Origin: Sphingomonas sp. NFR15
GTDB taxonomy: Bacteria; Pseudomonadota; Alphaproteobacteria; Sphingomonadales; Sphingomonadaceae
Length of the DNA stretch: 64,000 bases
Direction: 5' to 3'
Assembly (NCBI RefSeq): GCF_900103265.1
Contig: NZ_FMWX01000006.1
Location: 62,001-126,000, forward strand
Below the pieces are notes generated by a model. It saw nothing but the letters and a program-made list of their open reading frames with translations, was not told where the DNA came from and ran no database searches. Made by a program: the position numbers and the translations under genes. This document shows positions 15,555 through 25,780 of this stretch, one piece after another (positions within the stretch are counted from its first letter, which is position 1; each line of letters begins with the position of its first letter).

Positions 15555-16838
15555 GTGGACACGATCTTCGCGGTTTCGAGCGGCGCGGCACCGGCGGCGA
15601 TCTCGATCCTTCGCATCAGCGGGCCGCAGGCGTTGGCGGCGGCACGGCTGCTGAGCGGTACATTGCCCGCGCCACGTGTCGCGGGGTTGCGCGCGCTCCG
15701 CGATCCGGCGACCGGCACGTTGCTCGATCGCGGGCTGGTGCTCGTGTTTCCTGGCCCCGACAGCGCGACGGGGGAGGATATCGTGGAACTTCACATCCAC
15801 GGCGGCCGCGCGACCCAGCGCGCGCTTGAAGCGGCGCTGGGGACGATCGCGGGGTTGCGTCAGGCCGAACCAGGTGAGTTCACGCGGCGCGCTCTGGAAC
15901 ATGGCCGTATCGATCTGACCGAGGCGGAGGGGTTGGGCGATCTCCTCTCCGCCGAAACCGAGCATCAGCGTCGCGCCGCGTTGCGCTTGTCGGAAGGCGG
16001 GCTTCGTCAACAGATCGAGCGGTGGAACGATCGCCTCGTCGAGGTGGCGGCATCCATCGAGGCGGCGCTCGATTTCTCGGACGAAGACGACGTTCCCGAG
16101 GCAGTGACTGCCGAGTCGGCGAGCGTATTAGCAGCGCTGGCAGATGAGATCGGCGCGGTGGTTGCGGCACCGTCGGTCGAACGCCTGCGGGACGGTGTAC
16201 GCGTCGTGATCGCGGGGCCGCCGAATAGCGGTAAATCGACGCTCATCAACCGGCTCGCCGGTCGCGATGCGGCGATCGTCTCTCCGACCGCTGGCACGAC
16301 GCGCGATCGCATTGAGGTGTCGGTGATGCGCTCGGGCGTTGCCTATCTCCTCGTCGATACCGCGGGCCTGCGGGATGACGGGGCTGATGAGATCGAGCGG
16401 ATCGGGATCGGTCGCGCGATCGATGCGATCGCCGCGGGCGATATCGTGCTGTGGCTCGACGACGTAGCGCCACCATATCCAAGCGCGATGTGGCTGCATG
16501 CGCGGTGTGATATTCCGAGGCGGGCATCGCTTCCGCCCGGGCCGGACCTCGCGATCTCGGCGGCGAGCGGTGAGGGAATCTCGGCCTTATGGTCTTTGCT
16601 GGAAGAACGGGCTGGGAGGTTGTGGGTCGGTGCAGACGAGATGGCGATCAACGCGCGCCAGCGCGCGCTTCTTACCAGCGCCGAGGCGGTGTTGCGGGAT
16701 GGCGTTGCAGAGACCGATATTCTGCTCCGTGCGGAGGCGATCAGGAGCGCGCGGGCGGCGTTCGATAGCGTAACGGGACGGGCCGACGTCGAGGCTGTGC
16801 TAGATGCTCTGTTCGGGCGGTTCTGCATCGGGAAGTGA
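15555..16838 (+). CDS. mnmE: tRNA modification GTPase MnmE
   Basis: A 427-residue GTPase that, with MnmG, installs the carboxymethylaminomethyl group on U34 of certain tRNAs. It has the N-terminal folate-binding TrmE domain (DTIFAVSSGAAPAAISILRISGP), a central G domain with GPPNSGKST and DTAGL, and the C-terminal FCIGK whose cysteine is essential in the family. The GTG start follows the DUF6489 stop by 2 nt. Its partner mnmG lies 54 bp downstream. Confidence 0.96.
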   Translation: MDTIFAVSSGAAPAAISILRISGPQALAAARLLSGTLPAPRVAGLRALRDPATGTLLDRGLVLVFPGPDSATGEDIVELHIHGGRATQRALEAALGTIAGLRQAEPGEFTRRALEHGRIDLTEAEGLGDLLSAETEHQRRAALRLSEGGLRQQIERWNDRLVEVAASIEAALDFSDEDDVPEAVTAESASVLAALADEIGAVVAAPSVERLRDGVRVVIAGPPNSGKSTLINRLAGRDAAIVSPTAGTTRDRIEVSVMRSGVAYLLVDTAGLRDDGADEIERIGIGRAIDAIAAGDIVLWLDDVAPPYPSAMWLHARCDIPRRASLPPGPDLAISAASGEGISALWSLLEERAGRLWVGADEMAINARQRALLTSAEAVLRDGVAETDILLRAEAIRSARAAFDSVTGRADVEAVLDALFGRFCIGK

Positions 16839-16839
16839 T

Positions 16840-16855
16840 TGTTCCACGTGGAACG
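16840..16855. other. parS centromere-like site 1 (mnmE-mnmG gap)
   Basis: TGTTCCACGTGGAACG matches the ParB site consensus TGTTNCACGTGNAACA at every position except the last. It lies in a non-coding gap 3.3 kb upstream of parB. The inner 14 bases are a perfect palindrome. Confidence 0.88.
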
Positions 16856-16857
16856 CT

Positions 16858-16886
16858 TTGACTTGGTCTCCCGACGAGCATAGCGA
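16858..16886 (+). promoter_or_regulatory. Candidate sigma-70 promoter for mnmG
   Basis: TTGACT at 16858-16863 and TAGCGA at 16881-16886 are spaced by 17 bp, like the candidate before rho. The -10 element ends 6 bp before the mnmG ATG, so the transcript would be leaderless or nearly so. No Shine-Dalgarno sequence precedes that ATG. The -35 element is 2 bp from parS site 1. Confidence 0.4.
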
Positions 16887-16892
16887 AACCCT

Positions 16893-18734
16893 ATGAACCA
16901 GTTCGATGTCATCGTAGTCGGCGGCGGCCATGCCGGCACCGAGGCTGCCGCTGCGGCCGCGCGACGCGGTGCGCGGACGGCGTTGGTAAGTTTCGATCCG
17001 GCGAAGATCGGTGCCATGTCATGCAACCCTGCGATCGGAGGGCTGGGCAAGGGGCACCTCGTGCGCGAGGTGGATGCCTTCGATGGCTTGATCGCGCGGG
17101 CGGCAGATGCGGCAGGCATTCATTACCGCATGCTCAATCGTAGCAAGGGGTTGGCGGTCCAAGGCCCGCGCGTGCAGGCGGATCGTCGACGCTACGCGGC
17201 GGCGATCCAGACGATGCTGTCTTCCCAACCGAACCTCACGATCGTTGCTGGAGAGGCGGCGGCGCTGAACCTAGCGGCTGGACAGGTTGCCGGTATCAAG
17301 CTCGCAGATGGGCGTACCCTAGTTGGGCCATCAGTAATCCTAGCTACGGGGACGTTTCTGGGCGGCCGAATTTTTCGAGGCGAGGAACGCGAGGTCGGCG
17401 GCCGGGTCGGCGAGGCGTCCGCGAGCATCTTGGCCGAGCAGCTTCGTGGCGCTGGCTTGCCGATGGCACGCTTGAAGACGGGAACGCCGCCACGACTCGA
17501 TGGTCGCACGATCGATTGGGGCCGGCTCGAAGAGCAGGCGAGCGATGCGGAGCCATGGACGATGTCTCCGCTGACTCCGGCTCGGATGCTTCCGCAGGTA
17601 CATTGCGCGATAACCCGGACGACCGAGGCAACGCACGCGATCATCCGCGCCGGTCTCGATCGCTCGCCCTTGTTCGGCGGCGCGATTGCTGGAGCCGGGC
17701 CCCGTTATTGCCCGTCTATCGAAGACAAGATCCATCGGTTCGGCGATCGTGACGGGCACCAGATCTTTCTCGAACCCGAGGGCCTGGACGATCCGGTGGT
17801 GTATCCCAATGGGATCTCGACCTCGCTGCCGGTCGATGTGCAGGAAGCTCTGGTTCGCTCGATCCCCGGACTCGAACGTACCCGCATCCTGACGCCGGGT
17901 TACGCGGTCGAATATGATCATATTGATCCGCGCGCCCTTGATGCGACTCTCCAACTTCGTGCGATCCCAGGTCTGTTTTGTTGCGGACAGATCAATGGCA
18001 CGACGGGCTATGAGGAAGCAGCGGGACAGGGCTTGATCGCGGGCCTGAATGCGGCGTCGCACGCACTCGGCACTCGTGCGGTAATCCTCGATCGCGCGAG
18101 CAGCTACCTCGGCGTGATGATCGATGATCTCGTGCTCCAAGGCGTGACCGAGCCCTATCGCATGCTCACCGCGCGGGCCGAATATCGGCTGCGCTTGCGC
18201 GCCGACAATGCCGAAACACGGCTCGGCCCAATAGCAAATGCTGCGGGCTGCCTAGGGGACGTTCGACGAGCGCGCCTCGATCAGCGGGGCAGAGCGCGCG
18301 AGGAGATCGAAGCGGTATTCGAGCGGCCGCTCTCTCCGGCCGAACTGATCGAACGAGGCGCAGTGATTGCAGCGGGCCCGCATCGTCGGCCTGGTTCCGA
18401 GTGGCTGCGGCTCGCCGGCGTTACCGTTGCGCATGTGGCGCCCGATCTGGTCGCCAATGCGGACCCGGCACTGCTGGCGGAAATCGTTGAGGATGTTCGC
18501 TACGCGCCGTATCTGCTGCGTCAGGAGGCAGAGATCGCGATGGTCCGAGGGAACGACGCCATCGTGCTTTCGCCTGATCTCGATTTCGCGGCGATCCCGG
18601 GCCTGTCGGCCGAAATGGTCGAGCGGCTCAGCACCGCGCGGCCAGCGACGTTGGGGCAGGCGGGCCGGCTGCGGGGTATCACGCCCGCAGCGCTCGCCGC
18701 GATCCTGCTTCATGCCCGACGGCGTGCCGCATGA
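16893..18734 (+). CDS. mnmG: tRNA uridine-5-carboxymethylaminomethyl modification enzyme MnmG
   Basis: A 613-residue FAD/NADH enzyme, partner of MnmE in wobble-uridine modification. The dinucleotide-binding [14 protein letters not shown] starts at residue 5. Family blocks [21 protein letters not shown] and [16 protein letters not shown] and the [21 protein letters not shown] segment are all present. The C-terminal helical MnmE-binding domain ends near [20 protein letters not shown]. It overlaps rsmG by 4 nt. No ribosome binding site is visible upstream. Confidence 0.96.
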   Translation: MNQFDVIVVGGGHAGTEAAAAAARRGARTALVSFDPAKIGAMSCNPAIGGLGKGHLVREVDAFDGLIARAADAAGIHYRMLNRSKGLAVQGPRVQADRRRYAAAIQTMLSSQPNLTIVAGEAAALNLAAGQVAGIKLADGRTLVGPSVILATGTFLGGRIFRGEEREVGGRVGEASASILAEQLRGAGLPMARLKTGTPPRLDGRTIDWGRLEEQASDAEPWTMSPLTPARMLPQVHCAITRTTEATHAIIRAGLDRSPLFGGAIAGAGPRYCPSIEDKIHRFGDRDGHQIFLEPEGLDDPVVYPNGISTSLPVDVQEALVRSIPGLERTRILTPGYAVEYDHIDPRALDATLQLRAIPGLFCCGQINGTTGYEEAAGQGLIAGLNAASHALGTRAVILDRASSYLGVMIDDLVLQGVTEPYRMLTARAEYRLRLRADNAETRLGPIANAAGCLGDVRRARLDQRGRAREEIEAVFERPLSPAELIERGAVIAAGPHRRPGSEWLRLAGVTVAHVAPDLVANADPALLAEIVEDVRYAPYLLRQEAEIAMVRGNDAIVLSPDLDFAAIPGLSAEMVERLSTARPATLGQAGRLRGITPAALAAILLHARRRAA

Positions 18735-19357
18735 CCGAAGACCAAGCACGGGACTGGATCAACGCGCGCTTTGGAGTCGCCGGTGTCGCACGGATGGAGC
18801 GGTTCGTCGATCTCGTGATCGCGGAGTCCCAACAGCAGAATCTGATCGCGCGATCGACATTCGCCGAAATTTGGACGCGGCACGTCGTCGATTCCGCGCA
18901 GCTTGTTCCGTTCGCGGAACATACACCGGGCGCTTGGCTCGATATCGGTAGCGGGGCGGGATTTCCGGGTTTGGTGGTGGCGGCGCTGACCGACAGGCCG
19001 GTGACACTGGCCGAACCCAGGAAGCGACGTGTCGCCTTTCTTGAAGCGGCGGCAGACGCTTTGGGTATCGCGGCGCGGACCTCCATCTTCGCTGGAAAAG
19101 TCGAGGCCTTGAAGGCAGCGCCAGTCCGCGTCATCTCCGCTCGGGCGGTGGCAACGCTCGATCACCTGCTCGTCGGCGCGGCCGATCTGGCGACCGAAGA
19201 GACGCTGTGGCTGTTACCCAAGGGGCAATCGGCGCGGGATGAGGTGGCAATCGCGCGGCGCGCATGGCATGGTGCGTTTCACGTGGAACAGAGCCTTACC
19301 AATAAGGAATCGCTGATCGTGGTAGCGCGGGGAGTGGCACGTCGATGCAAGTCATAA
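18731..19357 (+). CDS. rsmG: 16S rRNA (guanine527-N7)-methyltransferase RsmG
   Basis: A 208-residue SAM-dependent enzyme that methylates G527 of 16S rRNA; loss in other bacteria gives low-level streptomycin resistance. It has the [18 protein letters not shown] loop and the [23 protein letters not shown]-terminal blocks. The start overlaps the mnmG stop as ATGA, and the 3' end overlaps parA by 13 bp. A parS-like site (19275-19290) is embedded near its 3' end. Confidence 0.94.
   Translation: MTEDQARDWINARFGVAGVARMERFVDLVIAESQQQNLIARSTFAEIWTRHVVDSAQLVPFAEHTPGAWLDIGSGAGFPGLVVAALTDRPVTLAEPRKRRVAFLEAAADALGIAARTSIFAGKVEALKAAPVRVISARAVATLDHLLVGAADLATEETLWLLPKGQSARDEVAIARRAWHGAFHVEQSLTNKESLIVVARGVARRCKS
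19275..19290. other. parS centromere-like site 2 (inside rsmG)
   Basis: CGTTTCACGTGGAACA differs from the ParB consensus TGTTNCACGTGNAACA only at the first base. It lies within the rsmG coding region, 55 bp before parA begins. Confidence 0.85.
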
Positions 19358-20145
19358 CGGTCGCCAACCAGAAGGGCGGAGTCGGCAAGACGACGACCGC
19401 GATCAATCTAGGCACGGCACTCGCTGCGACGGGTCTGCGCGTGTTGCTGATCGATATCGATCCGCAGGGCAACGCATCCACGGGCCTTGGGGTAGGCCGC
19501 AACGATCGCGAACGCTCTATCTACGACGTGCTGCTCGGCGAAATGCCACTGGCGAGCGCGGTGATCGGCACGTGCGTGCCCGGCCTTGATCTCGTCCCCG
19601 CGACGGTCGATCTCTCGGGTGCGGAGATCGAACTGGTTGAATATGAGGAGCGCACGCACCGGCTGAGCCGAGCGATCCGACGTTCGGATCAGCGATGGGA
19701 TGTTGTGCTGATCGACTGTCCGCCGTCGCTTGGTCTTTTGACGCTCAATGCGATGGTCGCGTCGAATTCGTTGCTCGTGCCGCTCCAATGCGAGTTCTTC
19801 GCGCTGGAAGGGTTGAGCCAGCTTCTCAACACCGTCGAGCGGATCCGCGAGCGGTTCAATCCTGGCCTGTCTATCATCGGTGTCGCGCTAACGATGTATG
19901 ATCGCCGCAACCGCTTGACGGAGCAGGTCTCTGCGGATGTGCGCGCCGTGCTTGGCCGCGTCGTGTTCGAAACGGTCATCCCGCGCAACGTGCGGCTGTC
20001 CGAGGCGCCGAGCCATGGCCTGCCGGCATTGATCTACGATTTCCGCTGCTCGGGTTCGGAAGCCTATATCGCGCTCGCCCGCGAGCTTATCACACGCTTG
20101 CCTGACACGTCAGCGCCTGACCGCGCAACCAAGGTCGCGGCATGA
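19345..20145 (+). CDS. parA: Chromosome partitioning ATPase ParA
   Basis: A 266-residue ParA/Soj ATPase that, with ParB bound at parS, segregates the newly copied origin region. The deviant Walker A is complete, with signature lysine K10 and K15 in NQKGGVGKTTTAIN. DIDPQGNAS and the VLIDCPPSLGLLTLNAM Walker B region follow. There is no N-terminal helix-turn-helix extension, so this is the chromosomal rather than the plasmid (type Ia) class. It overlaps rsmG at one end and parB (ATGA) at the other. Confidence 0.96.
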   Translation: MQVITVANQKGGVGKTTTAINLGTALAATGLRVLLIDIDPQGNASTGLGVGRNDRERSIYDVLLGEMPLASAVIGTCVPGLDLVPATVDLSGAEIELVEYEERTHRLSRAIRRSDQRWDVVLIDCPPSLGLLTLNAMVASNSLLVPLQCEFFALEGLSQLLNTVERIRERFNPGLSIIGVALTMYDRRNRLTEQVSADVRAVLGRVVFETVIPRNVRLSEAPSHGLPALIYDFRCSGSEAYIALARELITRLPDTSAPDRATKVAA

Positions 20146-21044
20146 GCGATGGCGCTACCCCGATCGCGCGGCCGAAGGGTCGGTCCGGACTAGGGCGCGG
20201 CCTCGGCGCACTGATGGGGGATATGGCGCGCGAGCAGCCGGTTGGCGCCAACGAGCCGGTCGCGCAGGGCGTGCGGATGCTTCCGGTCGGCTCGATCACG
20301 CCGCATCCCGACCAGCCGCGTCGCCATTTTCGCGAGGAGGCACTGGAAGAGCTGGCGGAGTCGATCGCTGCACGCGGATTGATCCAGCCGATCGTGGTCC
20401 GGCCGCACGGCACTGGCTATCAAATCGTCGCGGGCGAGCGTCGCTGGCGTGCGGCGCAACGCGCGCGTTTGCACGAGGTGCCGGTGATCGTCCGCGATTT
20501 CACCGACACCGAAACGCTCGAGGTAGCGTTGATCGAGAATATTCAGCGGCAGGATCTCAACGCGATCGAAGAGGCGGAGGCCTATCAGCGGCTGCTTAGC
20601 GACTTCGGCCATACGCAGGATGCACTTGGCAAGATCGTCCACAAGTCGCGCAGCCACATCTCCAATCTGTTGCGCTTGCTCGATCTGCCCAAGCCGGTGC
20701 AGGATCGTGTCGTCGAAGGCACAATCAGTATGGGACATGCCCGTGCGCTGATCGGCGCACCGGACGTCGAGGCCCTGGCCGACCAGGTCGTCGCCAAAGG
20801 CCTGTCGGTTCGCGATACCGAAAAGCTCGCGCGGACGGTCAAGCCGGATACCGCGCGGGTGCGCGGGCACGGCAGCGGCGAGAAGAATGCCGATCTCAGT
20901 GCGCTCGAGCATCAGCTCGCCGACTTGCTTGGGCTTTCGGTGCGCATTTCGTATGGCGCCAAGGGCGGGGCGCTCACGCTCGGCTTTTCGACGCTCGACC
21001 AACTCGACATGCTCTGCCAGCGGCTGAGCGGCGAGCGGATTTGA
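20142..21044 (+). CDS. parB: Chromosome partitioning protein ParB
   Basis: A 300-residue CTP-dependent DNA clamp that loads at parS. In order: an N-terminal ParA-contacting tail with the GLGRGLGAL motif, the CTPase/ParB domain with GERRWRA (box II) and ENIQRQDLNAIEEA (box III), the helix-turn-helix (TQDALGKIVHKSRSHISNLLRLLDLP), and a C-terminal dimerisation domain. It is coupled to parA by an ATGA overlap and converges on holA with a 3-bp gap. Three candidate binding sites are in this window. Confidence 0.96.
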   Translation: MSDGATPIARPKGRSGLGRGLGALMGDMAREQPVGANEPVAQGVRMLPVGSITPHPDQPRRHFREEALEELAESIAARGLIQPIVVRPHGTGYQIVAGERRWRAAQRARLHEVPVIVRDFTDTETLEVALIENIQRQDLNAIEEAEAYQRLLSDFGHTQDALGKIVHKSRSHISNLLRLLDLPKPVQDRVVEGTISMGHARALIGAPDVEALADQVVAKGLSVRDTEKLARTVKPDTARVRGHGSGEKNADLSALEHQLADLLGLSVRISYGAKGGALTLGFSTLDQLDMLCQRLSGERI

Positions 21045-21047
21045 ACA

Positions 21048-22061
21048 TCAGCGTTGGCGCGCCGCCATGCGCGCCAGTACGACGATAGCGGCGTCGGCAA
21101 CGACGTTACCAGGGTTTTGCGGTGCCATCACCGCACGTTCGGCCTCGCGAATGCGTTTGATCGCGTCGTTGATCCGGCGCGAATCCCACAGCCGCAGCGC
21201 GCGGGAGGTGGTGGCGCGTTCGCGAAAGAAGACGCGTTCGATAATGGCCTTGGGGTCGGCGCCAGCATCGAGTTCGGCATGCATCTCTGCCAGGGTGACC
21301 AAGCGTCGGGTGAGCTGGCGCAGAACCGGGATCGGTGAGACGCTCGCTTCCGCGAGCTGCGCGAGCTCATTGGCGAGCATGTCCGGGCTGCCATCAAGCG
21401 CAGCGTCGATCGCACGCGACATCTCGGTATCGCCGAGATCGGCACCCACGGCGTCAAGCGCCGCATCGTCGAGCTCACGCGGCCGTTCGGGCGCAGCGTC
21501 GAGATAGAGTGCCAGCTTTTCCAGCTCACGCGTCATTACCGCCCTGTCTCCGCCGCTGGCGGCGGCGAGCCGCGCGGCGGTCCCCCCTGTAGTACGCAGT
21601 CCCTGCTCCCGCGCGATCGCGATGGCAAGGCGGTCGGCATCACTGCCCTCGGGCAGATAACAGGCGAGACACATCGCACGCGGATGCGCCAGCGCGAGCT
21701 TCACTACCTTCGAGGTTGCCTTGAGGGTGGGGGCGATCACGGCGACCGGATTGCCGGTGCGTTCCGCGTCGAGCAGCAAGGTCAGCGCTTCGAGCGACTC
21801 CTCGCCAGCCCCGGATACGCGGATGTGCCGCGCGCCGCCAAATAGCGACAGCGCTGCAGCTTCATCCGCGAGCAGGCCAGGATTGCTGCGAATTTGCGCA
21901 GGCTCAAGGTCGATCCGTTCGGCCTCAGGTCCGAGTGCGCGGCCGACCCGCGCAGCGAGTTCGCGCGCGCCCGCTTCATCTGGGCCGTGGAACAGGTACA
22001 GGCGGACGTCGGGGCTGGCCGCGTCGATCGCGATGCGGATTTGATTCGCGTTGGCCTTCAC
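21048..22061 (-). CDS. holA: DNA polymerase III delta subunit
   Basis: A 337-residue clamp-loader subunit that opens the beta sliding clamp. It is divergent, as HolA usually is, but the N-terminal LYLFHGPDEAGARELAARVG, the central LEKLALYL and the C-terminal LWDSRRINDAIKRIREAERAVMAPQNPGNVVADAAIVVLAR segment identify it. It starts with GTG, overlapping the lptE stop by 4 nt. It is the last gene of leuS-lptE-holA, a conserved arrangement in many proteobacteria. Confidence 0.9.
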   Translation of the reverse strand: MKANANQIRIAIDAASPDVRLYLFHGPDEAGARELAARVGRALGPEAERIDLEPAQIRSNPGLLADEAAALSLFGGARHIRVSGAGEESLEALTLLLDAERTGNPVAVIAPTLKATSKVVKLALAHPRAMCLACYLPEGSDADRLAIAIAREQGLRTTGGTAARLAAASGGDRAVMTRELEKLALYLDAAPERPRELDDAALDAVGADLGDTEMSRAIDAALDGSPDMLANELAQLAEASVSPIPVLRQLTRRLVTLAEMHAELDAGADPKAIIERVFFRERATTSRALRLWDSRRINDAIKRIREAERAVMAPQNPGNVVADAAIVVLARMAARQR

Positions 22062-22555
22062 GGCTCGGAGGCGGGCGCGTGTTCCGCGTACAGCGCGACG
22101 CGCGACACGATCTGGTCGGCGACGATCTCCGACAGGTTTTCGAGCGCGGTGTTCTCGGCCGCGATGGTCGCATAGTCCGAGCTGACGACGTCGATGCCCG
22201 CGTCCGATCCGGCCGACGCGTCGAGCACTACCGTCCCCCGCGCGAGTTCGACGAGCTGGTATCGCGCTCGCAAGGTGCGGCGCTCGCGCGAGACGCTGTC
22301 ATCGCTCCGCACGCCGAGGCCGATGATCTTGTCGTCGAGCCGCACCTCTAGTCGATACAATGGCGCTTCACCTCGCGCGGCAAGCTTGTCGCGTAGCGCA
22401 TTGCCCATCAGCCAGCCTGCCTTCCCGTCGATTGGGGCGACTTCGACGCGGGTCAGCATCGTCGCGACTGCACCATCGCTGCCACCCGAATAGAGCGGGT
22501 GCAGCCCGCAGCCGGGCAGCGCGAGCGCAAGCAGAAGGGCGCCGAGACGCTTCAT
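22058..22555 (-). CDS. lptE: LPS-assembly lipoprotein LptE
   Basis: A 165-residue outer-membrane lipoprotein that plugs the LptD barrel and helps insert lipopolysaccharide. The lipoprotein signal ends at C16 (ALPGC), followed by GLHPLYSGG, typical of the LptE/RlpB family. The rest is a small alpha/beta fold with low sequence conservation. Placement between leuS and holA, with ATGA and GTGA overlaps on its two sides, supports the call. Confidence 0.88.
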   Translation of the reverse strand: MKRLGALLLALALPGCGLHPLYSGGSDGAVATMLTRVEVAPIDGKAGWLMGNALRDKLAARGEAPLYRLEVRLDDKIIGLGVRSDDSVSRERRTLRARYQLVELARGTVVLDASAGSDAGIDVVSSDYATIAAENTALENLSEIVADQIVSRVALYAEHAPASEP

Positions 22556-25083
22556 GCGACGAGGTTCACGAGACGGTCTGGCACGACGATAACCTTTTTC
22601 GGTTCCTTGCCATCCAAGAAGGCGATCACCTTGTCCGATCCGCGTGCCATCGCTTCCAAGGCCGCCTTGTCCGCGCCCTTGGCGACCGTGAGCGTGTCGC
22701 GGAGCTTGCCATTGACCTGCACCGCGATCGTCACTTCGTCCTCGACGAGCAGCGCAGGATCGACGACCGGCCAGGCGGCATCGGCGATCAAACCTTCGCC
22801 GCCATGCGCCGCCCAGGCTTCCTCAGCCAGATGCGGCGCCATCGGTGCCACCAGCAGAACCAGCGTACGAATTGCCGCGTTGCGCGAAGCGGATGGTGCG
22901 GCGCGCTCGATCGCATTGACGAGCTCGTACAGCTTGGCGACCGCCTTGTTGAAGGCGAGCGCTTCGATGTCGGCGGCGATGCCGGCGATCGTCTGATGGA
23001 GCTTGCGGTCGAGCGCGATGTCACGGCCATCTATGGCCGCCGCTTCGCCGAGTCCGTCGAACAGCCTCCACACGCGCTGGACGAAACGCCACGAACCCTC
23101 GATGCCCGCCTCGCTCCACTCGAGATCGCGCTCGGGCGGCGAATCCGACAGTACGAACCAGCGCACCGCATCGGCACCATATTGATCGACGATCTCGGTC
23201 GGATCGACGGTATTTTTCTTCGACTTCGACATCTTCTCGACGCGTCCGACGATCACGTCCTCGCCGGTGTCGGTAACATAGGCCGTACCATCGGCCCGGC
23301 GCGAGATCGCGGCGGGTTCGAAATAGATCGGTCGTTCATGCTCGTGCGGGCGCTGATAATAGCTCGCGTGCGTCACCATGCCTTGGGTGAACAGCCCGGC
23401 GAACGGCTCGGCGATATCGAGCATGCCGATGTGCTTCAGCGCACGCGTCCAGAAGCGAGCGTAGAGCAGGTGAAGGATCGCATGCTCGACCCCTCCGATA
23501 TATTGCGCGACCGGAAGCCACTTCTCGGCCGCCTCCCGATCGAATGGCTTGTTGCCGGGCTGGCTAGCAAAGCGGATGAAGTACCAGGATGAGTCGACAA
23601 ACGTGTCGAGCGTGTCCGTCTCGCGCCGCGCTTCGCCGCCACAGGTGGGGCAGGGGACATGCTTCCATGTCGGGTGACGGTCGAGGGGATTACCGGGAAT
23701 GTCGAAGCTGACGTCCTCAGGGAGGACGACGGGCAATTGATCGCGCGGCACCGGCACCGCGCCGCACGCGTCGCAGTGAATGATCGGGATGGGCGTGCCC
23801 CAATACCGCTGACGGCTGACGCCCCAGTCGCGAAGGCGAAACACGGTCGAACCCATACCCCAGCCGCCTTGCTCGGCCCGCGCGATGACGGTCCGCTTGG
23901 CATCCGCGATGCTCATGCCGTCTAGGAAATGCGAATTCACCAAGGTACCAGGGCCGGTATAGGCCTCATCGCCCGTGAGAATAGGATCGGTGTTCGCGCC
24001 CTCCGCCACGACGCGCCGGACGGGAAGGTCATATTTGCGCGCGAAGTCGAGATCGCGCTGGTCGTGCGCGGGAACGCCGAACACCGCGCCGGTCCCATAT
24101 TCCATCAGCACGAAATTGGCGATGTAGACCGGAACCTGCCAAGCGGAATCAAACGGATGGGTCGCGGTCAGCCCGGTGAAATAGCCGAGCTTCTCTTGGG
24201 TCTCCAACTCCGCAGCGGTGGTGCCGCCCTGCTTGCATCGCTCGATGAACGCCGCGACTTCACCATTCTCCGCGCCCAGCTTTTGCGCGATCGGGTGATC
24301 GGCAGCGACCGCGATGAAGCTCGCGCCGAAGATTGTGTCGGGCCGGGTGGTGAACACCTCGACCGTCTCGCCGTCGCTCATGTTCCACGTGAAACGTAGC
24401 CCTCGGCTCTTGCCGATCCAGTTCTCCTGCATCAGCTTGACCTTGTCAGGCCAGTGATCGAGCCCGTTCAGGCCCTCCAGGAGCTCGTCGGCGAATTGGG
24501 TGATCTTCAGGAACCATTGGCTGAGCTTGCGCCGCTCGACCAACGCGCCGGACCGCCACCCACGCCCGTCGATAACCTGCTCGTTGGCGAGCACGGTCAT
24601 ATCGACCGGATCCCAGTTGACCGAAGATTCCTTCCGATACACCAGCCCATGCGAAAACAGGTCGAGGAACAACGCTTGTTCCTGGCCATAATATTCGGGA
24701 TCGCAGGTGGCGAACTCACGCGTCCAATCGAGCGCGAAACCGAGCCGCTTCAACTGCGCCTTCATCGTGGCGATGTTATCGCGCGTCCAGCCGCCAGGAT
24801 GGACGCGCTTTTCCATCGCCGCGTTCTCGGCAGGCATACCGAACGCGTCCCATCCCATCGGATGCAGAACTTCGTGGCCGGTCATCCGGCGGAACCGCGC
24901 GAGCACGTCGCCCATCGTATAGTTGCGCACGTGACCCATATGGATCTTCCCCGAAGGATAGGGGAACATCTCGAGCACATAGGTACGCGGCTTCGTCGTC
25001 GCGTCGTCGGCGGCGAACGTGCGGCGCTCGTCCCACACCGCCTGCCATGCCGCATCCGACTTCAGGCTGTTGAAGCGAGACAT
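22552..25083 (-). CDS. leuS: Leucyl-tRNA synthetase
   Basis: A full-length 843-residue class I synthetase that charges tRNA-Leu. The HIGH motif appears as [13 protein letters not shown] near residue 43, the CP1 editing domain occupies about residues 220-420 with the [14 protein letters not shown] block, and the KMSKS loop is in [14 protein letters not shown] near residue 620. The zinc-finger-like [16 protein letters not shown] pair is present. The C-terminal domain ends with DRLVNLVA. A parS-like site lies inside the gene at 24381. It overlaps lptE by 4 nt. Confidence 0.97.
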   Translation of the reverse strand: MSRFNSLKSDAAWQAVWDERRTFAADDATTKPRTYVLEMFPYPSGKIHMGHVRNYTMGDVLARFRRMTGHEVLHPMGWDAFGMPAENAAMEKRVHPGGWTRDNIATMKAQLKRLGFALDWTREFATCDPEYYGQEQALFLDLFSHGLVYRKESSVNWDPVDMTVLANEQVIDGRGWRSGALVERRKLSQWFLKITQFADELLEGLNGLDHWPDKVKLMQENWIGKSRGLRFTWNMSDGETVEVFTTRPDTIFGASFIAVAADHPIAQKLGAENGEVAAFIERCKQGGTTAAELETQEKLGYFTGLTATHPFDSAWQVPVYIANFVLMEYGTGAVFGVPAHDQRDLDFARKYDLPVRRVVAEGANTDPILTGDEAYTGPGTLVNSHFLDGMSIADAKRTVIARAEQGGWGMGSTVFRLRDWGVSRQRYWGTPIPIIHCDACGAVPVPRDQLPVVLPEDVSFDIPGNPLDRHPTWKHVPCPTCGGEARRETDTLDTFVDSSWYFIRFASQPGNKPFDREAAEKWLPVAQYIGGVEHAILHLLYARFWTRALKHIGMLDIAEPFAGLFTQGMVTHASYYQRPHEHERPIYFEPAAISRRADGTAYVTDTGEDVIVGRVEKMSKSKKNTVDPTEIVDQYGADAVRWFVLSDSPPERDLEWSEAGIEGSWRFVQRVWRLFDGLGEAAAIDGRDIALDRKLHQTIAGIAADIEALAFNKAVAKLYELVNAIERAAPSASRNAAIRTLVLLVAPMAPHLAEEAWAAHGGEGLIADAAWPVVDPALLVEDEVTIAVQVNGKLRDTLTVAKGADKAALEAMARGSDKVIAFLDGKEPKKVIVVPDRLVNLVA
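24381..24396. other. parS centromere-like site 3 (inside leuS)
   Basis: TGTTCCACGTGAAACG matches the ParB consensus TGTTNCACGTGNAACA except at the last base. It lies in the leuS coding sequence, 12.7 kb from the proposed origin. Confidence 0.85.
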
Positions 25084-25117
25084 TGTTCGTTGTTACTCCT
25101 GCGCGAAAACCGCGCGC

Positions 25118-25555
25118 TTAATTCACCATGGCAGCGCGGCGCAAATCGCGCGCGCGCGTGAGGATGATGTCTTCGAGCTTCTGGACGGTCGCGGCCTGCA
25201 CCGGTGACGCGACCCACTGCCCGTTCTGGTTGACCTCGCGGAGCGCCGCGACATGCAGACCATCGGCACGCAAATCCTGATCGAGAATCGTGACGGTTAC
25301 CTTCATCCGCTCGGTCGGCGCCGCCGGATTGACGTACCAGTCGGTGACGATCACGCCGCCGTTGGAATCGGTCTGAAGCAGCGGCATGAAGCTTAACGTG
25401 TCGAGACTCGCGCGCCATAGATAGGCGTTTACGCCGATCGTGGTGACCTTGGACGGTGCGAGCGCCGCCGATTTCGGGTGGCTGCCCTTGTGGGCGCAGG
25501 CGGCGCTCGACAGAAGCAGCGAGACCACGATCGCAGTGCGCAACGGGCGGGACAT
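25118..25555 (-). CDS. DUF3576 lipoprotein
   Basis: A 145-residue putative outer-membrane or periplasmic lipoprotein. The signal ends at C20 (SSAAC), and the conserved DUF3576 core reads IGVNAYLWRASLDTLSFMPL then GGVIVTDWYVNP. The function is unknown; the family is found next to leuS in many alphaproteobacteria, as here. I chose ATG 25555 over 25579 because an AGGAAA lies 7 nt before it and none precedes the upstream ATG. It is probably transcribed with leuS, which follows after 34 bp. Confidence 0.82.
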   Translation of the reverse strand: MSRPLRTAIVVSLLLSSAACAHKGSHPKSAALAPSKVTTIGVNAYLWRASLDTLSFMPLLQTDSNGGVIVTDWYVNPAAPTERMKVTVTILDQDLRADGLHVAALREVNQNGQWVASPVQAATVQKLEDIILTRARDLRRAAMVN

Positions 25556-25780
25556 GGGCGGTTTCCTGAGCGTGGTCATGAAGGAGAGTGTCTCTATAGA
25601 TTATGCCGAGCCAGCCGCAAGCCGCGCACCGGTCTCCGGCTGTGTCCCGAGCGCCACATGGCGGATAAATTGAGTCAAGATAGTGGCAGCCGGGGATGGA
25701 ATCGTGATAGGCGCGTTCTAACTGATAAGAACAGGCATGGCGCGGGGCCGTGTCTGGTGCAGGGACGACGGGGTTTTCCG

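Noticed and set aside
22360..23592. A 410-codon open frame antisense to leuS and lptE
   Set aside because: High-GC codon bias keeps antisense frames open; the product is arginine/alanine/histidine-rich with no domain, and both sense genes are clearly real.
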